Assembly: GCA_918807975.1 (NCBI GenBank)
Contig: OU964924.1
Span: 22,055,695 to 22,119,694 of the forward strand
Direction of reading: 5' to 3'
Length of the DNA stretch: 64,000 bases
Source: Aplidium turbinatum
Lineage: Eukaryota; Chordata; Ascidiacea; Aplousobranchia; Polyclinidae
Every line of letters starts with the position of its first letter. Positions within the stretch are counted from its first letter, which is position 1. This document shows positions 49,501 through 58,221 of the stretch, in pieces. The notes under the pieces are model-generated. The model did not search any database. It was not told the DNA's origin and saw only the letters and a list, made by a program, of their open reading frames with translations. The translations under genes were made by a program, and so were the position numbers.

Positions 49501-51862
49501 TTCTTGTGTATTCTATTTTTATTGTATTATATTTTTATTGTATGTTCTTGTGTATAAATAATGTAAAGTTCTGATTTAAAACTTACAGTTTTTCTTTTTA
49601 GAAGCTATCGAGGTATCGAACGCTGGTCTTGTTGTCGGAGTCGTCATCGCCGTCATAGTTGTTGTAGTTTTGATCTTCATCATTGTATTTTTCACCTTGC
49701 AATCACAAAGACAAGGGAAAGGAGAGGTGACTACTCCAGAAACTGCTGAGAAAGGCTGCTTGAGCTGCAGCCCATTATCTGGGCTTTGTGGTAAAAAAGA
49801 AACGACAAAAAAAGAAATGTAAGTAAACTTTCGAGTACTGACTTTGCATACCAATGAAGAGTTTCGTTACACGTTTCCTCAGTTCTGACCTAAACAGGCA
49901 CTTTATCTGGCACAGATCTTCGATTTGGCCCTAGCTGATGAAAATCTGGACCAGATAAAATGGCTGTCTAGGGGAATCTTCATATTTTCACAAAGGTGAA
50001 AACAAAGTTAATCGACAACTTATTATTCAGATATTTGAAAACAACGTTATGATATCTCAGCGTAATTTTTAAAGATACAATTTATCCATAAAAAATAACC
50101 TACTATACGTTCAGTAAGATAGCTTGCCCTTAACTGTTTCAATCGATTTATTCTTTTCGTCCTTTCAAACCGTATGAATTGTTTAGCACAAAAACTGTCC
50201 ATAAGCACCACTTGAGACAACAGAACGATTATTATCCGTTTTAATGATCCCACCGACAGTTGGTGAAGTCTTCTCTTATCGATCTTCTCAATGTGTGTTT
50301 GAGATGGAGTGTATTGTATTGCCTGTTTCATAACTTTCATTCACTAGGCGTAGAATGAGAGACTAACATCTAAGGGTTATCTCTGCAATCTGGTATATTT
50401 ATTCTCTCCTGGTCTAGACAAAAAACATGCTTCAGACCTTTTCAAATTGAATAAATGGCAACAGATACATTTTATTAAGAAAGCTTTGCTTAGCGAAGTA
50501 AAGTAAAAAGCATGTCATCAGAGTTATTCGTTGAAATTGGGTGTGACCTGGTAGGTATCTTCGTATTGCCTTTTATCTTGGTACAACACCGTCATGAGGT
50601 ACCTACGTTGTATGCATCATAGCCGATGACGTCTGCTAAACTCAATGCTGAGCTCAGGATTTTTACCAACGTTCTCGGTGTCATGCAATGTCCCGAAGTC
50701 TTCTTGGTTGGTTAATTGATTTATCTTATGGCAAATTTGATATCAATCACCTTCAGTATCACGCTTGCTCTACCATTAGCTATTTTTTATAAAAACTGCC
50801 AAGACAAAAACTCATCAAATCTAATTTTATTGAACCATTTTGAAAGTGAGTATATGTATGTTTATCCCCTAGTTCGGACAGTGATAACAAAGATGAGGTG
50901 AAGGAAGTTCGAGAAGAGGGAACGAAAGAGGAGAAACAGAAATTGACTGAAGCTGAAGAACAACCTGCCGAGAAAGAAAGTAAGGCTTATAAGCAACAAA
51001 TATTTTAAACTTTACTAAGACACAGGCTATATCAAACGTTTGATAGATGATTGTGTGCATTCTTTTGCTTCACTGGCGACTGTTAGTAATTTCCTGCAGA
51101 ATTATCTTGGTCTTACTTTGTTACATTGGGCATATCAGGTAACTCTGGAGATGACAATCCTAAAGATGATGCACCAGTGGAATCCAAGCAAAAGAAGAAA
51201 ATGCAAGTTTCCTTTCCTTTGAAATGCTGCTCAGGAAATAAAAAGCAACTTAAAGAAGAAGAGTAAGTTTGCAGTCGAAATAAAAATTAAAGTGGCTGAT
51301 GATTTAAATAGACATAGCTTCTAATGGCGTTGCAATTCTGTCGTACGTGTAAATCTTATAGTGTAGGTCATTTAGGTAAAGTTGATCTACTGTAAAACTC
51401 CAGAAAATTTGATTGACTGCAAATGGTTGCACTAGTAGATGCTGGTTGGCTATGCTTTGAGTTTAAAACTAGATAACCCCTTACGTGTAGCCTACTAGAT
51501 TGATGTTGTTATTTGTAATAACATGCATAACTAGACATAAAGTTACTAAAGTTGATAATTCAATCTGTTTCCCAAAAACACTAAAAGATGTAGGCGATGA
51601 TGTACATATTTAGAAATCACATGTGCATCCAGACATCGCAATGCATTTGTAAAAAATTACATGCCTAGAGTTTAAATAATTTACTTCAAATGCGTTTGGA
51701 TAAAAACAAAAACTTTGACTCTTTTCCAGGAGCGTCAATGATGATGCGGATGCGACGGCTGTAAAGGAAGGAAAGGACAACCCAAGTGAAGAGAAAATAA
51801 AAGATAAAGCTACTGATTCTGACTCTGGCAAGGGAGATACTTTAGAAAAAGTTGTTGATTAA
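34491..51862 (+). CDS. IgSF type I transmembrane receptor, 15 exons, 639 aa
   Basis: Spliced gene worked out from splice sites and frame. Exons: 34491-34545, 36867-36973, 39512-39603, 40224-40360, 43502-43628, 44960-45165, 46447-46482, 47426-47565, 48132-48261, 48620-48736, 48962-49153, 49602-49818, 50873-50979, 51139-51262, 51730-51862. All introns are GT-AG and the 1,920-nt sum stays open from ATG to TAA. Residues 1-18 form a hydrophobic signal peptide. A V-type Ig domain lies at ~35-131 (Cys in KIPCLY, Trp in LLEWKYG, DDAGDYIC). Further Ig domains lie at ~132-242 (AECKAV, MKW, MFACV), ~255-344 (FDCEM, VVWYK, DDAGKYTC) and ~345-446 (SLSCEA, ITWEV, VKCVA). A membrane helix follows at ~455-480, then a Lys/Glu-rich tail of ~160 residues. 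At least six N-glycosylation sequons lie outside the membrane. The layout recalls ALCAM/MCAM/nectin-type adhesion receptors; the ligand and exact family are not known from sequence alone. Confidence 0.88.
36166..36553. mobile_element. Short inverted-repeat element in intron 1 of the IgSF receptor
   Basis: GAAGAGTCCAGGTGCATAAC, then GATCAAACTCC at the left; the reverse complement (GTTTGATCGTTTTGCACCTGGACTCTTC region) at the right. A partial direct copy of the inner part recurs near 36324. Non-coding. Confidence 0.5.
36867..36973 (+). CDS. IgSF receptor exon 2: V domain, A-B strands
   Basis: The acceptor follows a T-rich tract (TTTTCAG) and the donor is GTAAGTG. It encodes a linker with an NET sequon, then LGKSVKIPCLY, the B-strand cysteine of a V-type Ig domain. 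Enters phase 1, leaves phase 0. Confidence 0.88.
37105..38598. mobile_element. hAT-like element (CATAGGCGCC ends) inside the SINE
   Basis: Ends CATAGGCGCC and GGCGCCTATG, with exact 8-bp duplication GGTGAGAG (37097-37104, 38599-38606). G-runs and C-runs lie just inside the ends. It contains another inverted-repeat element (37256-38187). Confidence 0.85.
37256..38187. mobile_element. Inner inverted-repeat element (CAGGCCTCGAAATTC ends)
   Basis: Ends CAGGCCTCGAAATTC and GAATTTCGAGGCCTG; repeated TGTCCGCCG motifs lie inside both ends. It is inserted in the hAT-like element at 37105-38598. The target duplication is unclear. Non-coding. Confidence 0.7.
39512..39603 (+). CDS. IgSF receptor exon 3: V domain, C strand
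   Basis: Acceptor TTGTTACAG, donor GTAGGT. It encodes NETLYLLEWKYG, with the core Trp of the C strand, and ends in phase 2. Confidence 0.85.
40224..40360 (+). CDS. IgSF receptor exon 4: V domain, D-G strands
   Basis: Acceptor TTTGTGTAG, donor GTAATT. It encodes YDLTLSDVQLDDAGDYICSV, the classic E-F signature with the second cysteine, then the G strand. Phase 2 in, phase 1 out. Confidence 0.9.
43502..43628 (+). CDS. IgSF receptor exon 5: second Ig, A-C strands
   Basis: Acceptor AATTTTTAG, donor GTAATG. It encodes PEVSVQSIPLVLEGD and then KKNLAECKAVGG and LPLSMKW; the Trp codon is split by the phase 2 intron. Confidence 0.83.
44555..44710. mobile_element. Degraded hAT-like MITE in intron 5
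   Basis: CAGTGGCTGATCCAAGGGGG at the left and a decayed C-rich right end (CGCCCCTCCCCCCTT). A related G-rich relic (GTGGTGTACGCAGGGGGAGG) begins at ~44196. Confidence 0.35.
44960..45165 (+). CDS. IgSF receptor exon 6: second Ig, C'-G strands
   Basis: Acceptor TGTTTTTAAG, donor GTAAGT. It encodes LTDSSLSLLLQPDPS and GRMFACVIEDAIGRE, the F-strand cysteine and G strand. Phase 2 in, phase 1 out. Confidence 0.85.
45935..46138 (+). mobile_element. tRNA-derived SINE, family B
   Basis: GTCCGCTGCATAGCCGAGTG, then GTGAGAGCACTGG (A-box region), GCCGGTTTGACACCG (B box), and a body through CCTTCCCGTCCACTTAATC. It lies in intron 6 of the IgSF receptor and is the best copy of this family here. Confidence 0.7.
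46447..46482 (+). CDS. IgSF receptor exon 7: 36-nt Thr/Pro hinge microexon
   Basis: Flanked by CATTTCAG and GTGAGG and encoding FTTTPPTTTMQ, a likely O-glycosylated hinge between Ig2 and Ig3. It is phase 1 on both sides and 36 nt long, so it can be skipped without shifting frame; it may be alternatively spliced. Confidence 0.65.
46905..47075 (+). mobile_element. tRNA-derived SINE, family B, head-truncated
   Basis: GCACTCGAAAGGGTGCAGG, TTCGACACCGCTCAAGAGC and CCTTCCCGTCCATTTAATCC match the copy at 45935. It lies in intron 7. Confidence 0.65.
47426..47565 (+). CDS. IgSF receptor exon 8: third Ig, A-C' strands
   Basis: Acceptor TTTTGTTTAG, donor GTATGT. It encodes ISLGKTRSFDCEMTGVPSP then YVVWYKDD, the B cysteine and C-strand Trp of an I-set/C2-type domain. 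Phase 1 in, phase 0 out. Confidence 0.88.
47954..48085. mobile_element. Half copy of the 30742 MITE family in intron 8
   Basis: CACACTGACTCCAACACCAT, then TTCTGAAAGCTAGTGC, matches the right arm of the palindromic MITE at 30742-31062. Its end is ~45 bases from the exon 9 acceptor. Confidence 0.55.
48132..48261 (+). CDS. IgSF receptor exon 9: third Ig, D-G strands
   Basis: Acceptor TTGCATTTCAG, donor GTAAGA. It encodes LTLTVESYDDAGKYTCEGTN, the E-F signature, then NSFKLLVQ as the G strand. Phase 0 in, phase 1 out. Confidence 0.9.
48620..48736 (+). CDS. IgSF receptor exon 10: fourth Ig, A-B strands
   Basis: Acceptor TTTTTTTAG, donor GTAAGT. It encodes GPPVVFIEDKGSNDTEE and then EQIVSLSCEASAFPLP, the B-strand cysteine. 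Phase 1 on both sides. Confidence 0.88.
48962..49153 (+). CDS. IgSF receptor exon 11: fourth Ig, C-G strands
   Basis: Acceptor CCTTTTGTAG, donor GTAAGT. It encodes EITWEVE (C-strand Trp), sequons NMS, NHS and NLS, and KRVKCVAINTLGTS (F cysteine). Phase 1 on both sides. Confidence 0.88.
49602..49818 (+). CDS. IgSF receptor exon 12: membrane helix and juxtamembrane tail
   Basis: Acceptor TTTCTTTTTAG, donor GTAAGT. It encodes SNAGLVVGVVIAVIVVVVLI and following hydrophobic residues to FFTLQ, then a basic stop-transfer stretch and a cysteine cluster (KGCLSCSPLSGLCGKK) that could be palmitoylated. Phase 1 in, phase 2 out. Confidence 0.88.
50873..50979 (+). CDS. IgSF receptor exon 13: cytoplasmic tail
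   Basis: Acceptor ATCCCCTAG, donor GTAAGG. It encodes a Lys/Glu-rich segment (SDSDNKDEVKEVREEG). No catalytic domain or ITIM/ITAM tyrosine motif is visible. Confidence 0.8.
51139..51262 (+). CDS. IgSF receptor exon 14: cytoplasmic tail with second Cys-basic patch
   Basis: Acceptor GGCATATCAG, donor GTAAGT. It encodes QKKKMQVSFPLKCCSGNKKQ, a basic patch with adjacent cysteines resembling the patch at the end of exon 12. Phase 1 in, phase 2 out. Confidence 0.8.
51730..51862 (+). CDS. IgSF receptor exon 15: tail end and stop
   Basis: Acceptor CTTTTCCAG. It encodes ESVNDDADATAVKEGK and ends KGDTLEKVVD before TAA at 51860-51862. The 3' UTR follows; no clear AATAAA is seen in the next ~480 bases. 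Confidence 0.82.
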
Positions 51863-52353
51863 GTCCACTAAATTCACCTCCAGCGCAATCTACTGTTTGG
51901 ACTTACAATTGCAAGACACTGATGTGCTAAGAAAAACGTTACTGAAACGAAGTGAGGACTTGCTACAAACTAGAGTAAACTTCAAACGCTGTGATTAGCA
52001 GCAAGCGCTGGCGAACATCATGTCCGCTGTTGGATTTACGGCATACTACAAGAGGATGCAATTGGTGCTAGTTTTCATTCTAAGATGCTTTTAAACATGA
52101 TCACTATTTGACATCTTAAAGTTGTTTGGTAAAGTAAGCTGCTATTGCAAAATGTAATTTAGGTCATTGGAGCTGCATTTTCAGCAAATCCCCTTTATTG
52201 AAAGAGAAAGTTATTTTGACCCATTTTATGACATGTACGGGGTGATTATCCATTCTGTAATTCCTCAACTACACATAATTCACCACGCTGTTGCTTTCAG
52301 TAATCTGAGAGCAACAGTGTGGTGTATTATTACCGTGTAGAAATCATCACAAA

Positions 52354-54006
52354 CAGTGGCGTACGCAGGATTTTCTCAAGGGGGGCATTCAATTATTTTT
52401 CGAACCGAAAAAACACTGAATTGAAAAACGCCCATTTGCTAATAACAACCAGTAAGTAATATTGCGTAAGATTAGCTTATACCATACTCAGCTTGCAGTG
52501 CAAGGGCTTTGGAGCAAGCCTTGCACTGAGGAAAATTTTTTAGATCGCAAGAACTAGTTTATTCGTTTAGATATTTTTAAAAAATGTGATATTACTCGAC
52601 GTCACATATAATGTTTTTCGTAGGCGACGTAGTTAGCTTACTCAACTCAATGAACCACGCGTATTGAGGGTACGTTCAGTGGCGTAGGCAAGATTTTCTT
52701 ATTGGGTGAGGGGAGCGTTCGATATAACTTGACATTTGCTTTTACCAAAAGTAGCCTAATAGTCTGACCAGACTCTGACCAAGGTTTAAGGTAGCCGAGG
52801 CTATCTGTTGGTGAAATATAAACTCTCACGGTCTTTGCGTATGTCACTGTACTTTTGGATTGAATTATTAGATATGTGAAAATGAAAAGCATGATAGTAG
52901 GCCTAAACAGATCAGCAAAAACTGTAATAGTTTGATTAACAGGCATTGTCTTCGGATCAAAGCATAAGTCGAACCTCTCTGTGAAAGTATAAATATCGCA
53001 TGCAATTTATTGCGGTACTTTGAACAAAACTATCGTACAAGGCTTAGCCTAACCTACAGGGCCGTGTGAGTACCATCTTCCTCTCTCTCTGAAATTCACT
53101 AGTGGGTCTCTACTTTTTAGTAAAGGTGCCTAAAATATTTTTAAACTACAGGTTGTGAATTCAGATCTAAAACATGTGACTGACTCCACAACCTGTTGGG
53201 ACTCTATTTTTGACTACATAACAATGCAAACGGCTATGCAGTTTAACTAAAATAACTAAAAGATTTTCATAAAGATTTTCAGCCAGTGGCAACGTAGTTT
53301 CCTTCCGCATGCAAGCCCCCTCCTCTCCTAAAAAGGCTTTTAATTAAAAAAAATCATCTCGAATGCAAAAGTATACGCTGGATAATCCTTGTCAACGCTT
53401 CCTGGTGCCATTATTGTACATCTTCGTCGTTTCACGAGCATTTAATTTTGGTCTTGTGCTATCAACCATTGAAACACACTTCCAACAAAGCGAGAGGCTA
53501 ATATTGTTTCTTCTGTAAACTCCAATAAAATAGGATAGATTTACTGATTTAAAATACTGTAGTCATTCCAAATGATAATTACCAATACAAAACCAATGGA
53601 TGAACACTAAGCTATAAAATGTCAAGTTTTTGTAGCAGTATTGTTTTTTATTTAAACTTGCCGAATAACGCTGCATCAACAAAATATGAATATGGGTGGG
53701 CCCCTAAACAGAGATCTGGGCCCACTAACCGGGGTTTTGGACGCTAAGGAATATTGAGCTACTGCAGCAATATTAAAACATTTTTTCATTTTAAATAGCC
53801 AAAAAATTAAACAACCTGAAGTGAGTGGGCCTTAAACAGCCGAGCCCCCCTATGGGGGAAACGAGGGGCGACTAATACTGCCCTGATACCCAAGGCCACT
53901 CTTGAACAATAACATGTTTGTACTACACAATCACAAAAACGCTAAAAAAAATTAACGTTTTTTGAAGGGAGGAGAGGGCCGATGCCCCCCCCTGCGTACG
54001 CTACTG
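52354..54006. mobile_element. hAT element (CAGTGGCGTACGCAGG ends), exact target duplication
   Basis: Ends CAGTGGCGTACGCAGG and CCTGCGTACGCTACTG, with exact 8-bp duplication ATCACAAA (52346-52353, 54007-54014). A second hAT-type start (CAGTGGCGTAGGCAAG) at ~52678 and a GC-rich block at 53690-53885 suggest nested older copies. No transposase. Confidence 0.85.
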
Positions 54007-54014
54007 ATCACAAA

Positions 54015-55653
54015 TAATGTAGTCGTTTGTAGATTTAAATAATTTGATAGGTTAATTTTTCACCAAGCTTATTTTTAAGCTAGCTTTTCGTGTGCTTACT
54101 ATAAAAAAAAAATGTAAGTTTCTTCACTAAGTGCTTTGTGCTCTGCATGTAGACTGCCTTTCACTCACGAGAAGTTTGATCAGTGTTTTTCACAAATTAC
54201 TATGGCTATTTTCACAAGGCTATGAAATTTAATGCGTAGGCTAATTTATGTTGGTAATGCAAGCTCAAAACAAAATAAAACGTATTGCTTTGACTTGTTT
54301 GAATGGAAGGGTATGTTTGCTTTCTTGTTTTCATTTACAAAAAGCTGTGGTTACTACTTAGAAAATATAGCATCTAGCTGGTAACAATTCAGTGGACGGC
54401 GTTTCATTTTAACAAACTGTTACAGTCGTCATGTTATTTTCATTAGTGCTGTAGCCTACAATTAAAGAAAATGAACAAAGTTAAGGTCTGTTTAAATGCC
54501 ATATGACGCCATTTTCTTGTACATTTCCTACGTAGGCTATGGTTTTTTGCCCATCTACACAACGCAACATGACGGTTATTGTGACCGCTCTCTCTCTCCA
54601 AGAAGGCGTGAAATGATTTTTGAACAGCTTTTAACGTTTCAGTGTAGCCTCAATACAGTTGCTTGTTTTCTCGTCCTGCAACTTTGCAATGGTTAGTTTG
54701 TCATCGATACAATGCATTTTAGCCAAGTTTTTGTTTTGTTGGATTTGCAACGTTTTTCAGTCAAACATGTAAAATGATAACCGTCGTTGGCTGAAAACTT
54801 CTGAGCAATACCAACATTTTATATCTGCAACATCTAACAACTTGATTTCTTCGAAATTCGAAAACTAAACCTCTGAAGAGTTCCAGACTAGTTTTCAGCT
54901 AAAATAAAGTCATGCTCAACACACTTTTGTGCTTTTCTGTTTCAAAGTCGACTCCAAACATTTATACCGATGAATGATCATTTTGCTTGTGCATTGCAAT
55001 GTAGCTTAGTTTTTAGACTTGCCGATATGCTGTCATTCAGTAAACGTAGTTGTAAATACTAATTTGTAAATCCTTTGCATCGTAAAATACACCGAAATTT
55101 TGTTTCCAGAGTCTCCGTTACGCCCCGGGTTTCGCCGCCAACAAACATCGTGAAACAAACCTTTCCAGTTTCTATTCATGCAGCTTGCAGTTTTGAAGAT
55201 AGAAGATACACGTTGTTTAACACGTGGTCTTAGTTAGGGTAACTTTATATCCATAAACTAGCAGCCTAGGTAGAGGAGAGTAAGTTTGAACATGTGCTCA
55301 AGAGCGATTTAACCCCCTTACCCACTACCAATCCACTTGTAGGAAAGATGTGAACTGTTTTACTCAACAAAACAGTAATATTGCTTTTCATTTAGGTTGT
55401 AACTTACGATATTAGCTTTTCTGAACATCTCTGTACACATTTAAAGTTTTAGGAATAATCAAACATCATGTGGTGCCCTTCCTTCGGGTTATCACCATTC
55501 GAGGATGCTATATGACATTGAGGAGCTCTTAGCCAAAAGGAAACAAGGCCAGTTTTTTTTCAGACACAGGATTTTACAAAATGTGCGTGTTTTCTTTAAA
55601 ATTGGTATGACTTCATCTTCAACAAAAAAATCTTGTCCTCTGTAGCGCCCTGC
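54015..55653. other. Intergenic spacer between the two IgSF genes
   Basis: No exons or elements recognised; 51863-52345 is 3' flank of the first receptor, and 55786-58156 is likewise empty apart from AT-rich sequence that must hold the second receptor's 3' end. Confidence 0.5.
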
Positions 55654-55785
55654 GTTTCACCTTAGGTCTTTTCAACTTTCCTTAACGTTTGTTACCGTCG
55701 TGAAATCTACACTTGTGCTTCGGGATTTTCACCTTAGGTCTTTTCAACTTTTCTTAAACGCCTGTTACCGCTTTGAAATTATCGT
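55654..55785 (+). repeat. Two-unit tandem repeat, ~75-base period
   Basis: TTTCACCTTAGGTCTTTTCA, then ACTTTCCTTAA and TGTTACCG, recurs about 75 bases later with few changes. Non-coding, origin unknown. Confidence 0.6.
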
Positions 55786-58156
55786 TCTGTTGCATATATG
55801 TAATATTACCCAGTAAGTCAAGCAATTCATGTAGTTTGGCAAGTGTGCTTTGGGCTTCCTGAAGTATGATTAGGAATTTGCTTGCCTCGAAATCGTATGC
55901 CAATCAGCTAAACGCATTCTTGCAACCGGCACCTTTCAATCACATATGCGTAATTTTTCGTCTTTTTAACGTTCTGGCTTACAGATGCTTCATTCCTCAG
56001 CGACTATGTATATCGCGTTTTGGCCGACCATTCGACCGACAGAGAATTTTACTTTTGGTGTGAGGAGTACGTCAGAGTACTGTATAATTTTTGGTGCAGC
56101 TCACTATAATATGATTTTGGTACAGTAGTGATATTAATTCTGGCTCCGTCAGTCAACGTTCAGTGTGCAGTTTCCTGGGTTGGACTTATGATTTGGATTA
56201 CGTTCTGTTGTGGAAAGACGATGGCAATCTTTTAAGTTATGTGGTGACAATAAAATCATACTTGTAGTAATGAAGTACAGACTTCGTTCTCGGATTATTT
56301 CTGCCACATTGTTGTGCCCGAAATGTCGCTGTAGACTAGTATTACAGCTAGGTATGGGCGGATAAGTTAAGTTACCCGTTGTCCGCTACATCCTCCGTTC
56401 ATTGCAAACCCTTTGTCTAAAACAGCACAGTATCGCCACCGTAAAATAAACATGCTTTTTTTTGGTTAGAATAATGATCACAAACCTCATAATTTCAAAG
56501 CGTTGTTCACGCTTGTTTTCATATGAAGAAAATAAGAAAATTTGTCATCATCACACAGTAGTTATGTCACTCACTTTTATTGAATTTTGCAAAACGGTCA
56601 CTGGTTAACTTATCAAGCGTTCACCAAATAAAAAAATTAGACGTGACATGCGGTAATACAAAACGCATATCGCAAATAAGAAAACAAAATTGTTTACGGC
56701 GTTTCTATCGTAACACAACTCTTCACAATAAATCCAAAGTGTTTATAAAGTCTAATTTATTTAAATAAGCCTAACGAAGGCTAACTGTTTTTTTTTTTTC
56801 TGGTCAACAAATCGAATCATAACTCTAGGAAGTGAACAAGAATTGCTTATACAACAGAAGCATTCTCCTGTCTGTACAATACTTTAAGAATGTAAAATGG
56901 CAATATGAAAAGGTCACAATAAGCTTAATAACCTACACGTCAGTATATGAAAACTTTAAAATATCATCAAGTTATTGCAGGTCTTGTTAATTTGTTGGAA
57001 CACAAAGCGTATCTGGTTAAATAACAAAAACTTTATTTTTTGTGACTGATTTAAACTTCAGGGGAAGCTGAAGCGCCGATTGGTAAGAAAAATCAAAGAC
57101 ATCTGGTTAGAAGAGGGATAAAATTGTTTACAGTCTTAAATGACCTACAGTACTTGATCCATTTGATTTTTGTACACATACAGTAGTCAGTTAGCGGCAG
57201 CATACGCAAGCACCCGCGAACAAAATCATTGTCTTATTTTTAAACAAAAAACTGTAACAGCTGAAAACCATAAATGTGTAAAAAAGTTGTTTTTTTTTTA
57301 AAAGATGTTTGTCACGCTTTTGCATTCACAACATCATAATCCCGCAAACGCTGACGTCATCACCAAAAAATGCAATTAAACACAATATACTCAATAACGT
57401 CAAAATAACAGCAATGTTCAGCGAGAAACCAATAAAATGTTCGGAAAGTGATTTTACCGAAAGAAAAACGCAAGTAACAAAAATCGAAGGGCTATTTTAT
57501 TGTCAAATTCACTTTATTGAAAACAAGTCGCATCACAATACGCAAGTGTGATTATTTCAACAACAAAAAAAACAAGAAAAAGCAACAAAATGTGATATAA
57601 AACAAGCAAATTCGTAAATGTCTTATGACGTCACAATTGCTTTCGGTTAATAAAATGCAACAAATACACGATTTCCGTACAGAGTCTCTGCTTATAGGCG
57701 TAAGGCAAAGTCACATATGAACACTTAGTAGAGAATGATAAGTCGAAACCTGCGATACATTTGTGTATCAACTGAATTGTAGGAAAATCCAGAAAGTGTG
57801 TTGGCGTTCGTTGTGTGCAGGCTTGTGGTACCTTGTAAGCTGATTTGCTTGTATTCCTTCACACCACGAAGTAGCTGTAGCTAAGCCACTAAAAAATGAC
57901 CTGATTTTAAATTTGTTTTTGCCACTAAAGGTTGATAATAATTAATAATCTTTTAAAAATATAAAGGAAATTCGATGTTTTTTTTTTCATTTGGGCTGTA
58001 ACAACCATTTTACTGTTTTAAAATATAACAAAGCCGGTTGTCCAGTATTAAATTATTACCAATCTTCAATTTCAACTTCGAGGATTCACAATCACATGAA
58101 GGCATCTTTAAATAAATTAACTTTTAATTAATCCGAGACTAAATAAAATGCTATAC

Positions 58157-58221
58157 CTAATCTTCGGCTCCGTTGATTAACTGCGTCCCTTCTTGTTGTT
58201 CAATAGTAGTCTTCTCATATC
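58157..58221 (-). CDS. Second IgSF receptor: last exon and stop
   Basis: Acceptor TTGTTGCAG. It encodes GYEKTTIEQQEGTQLINGAE, one more residue, and TAG at 58157-58159. Confidence 0.78.
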
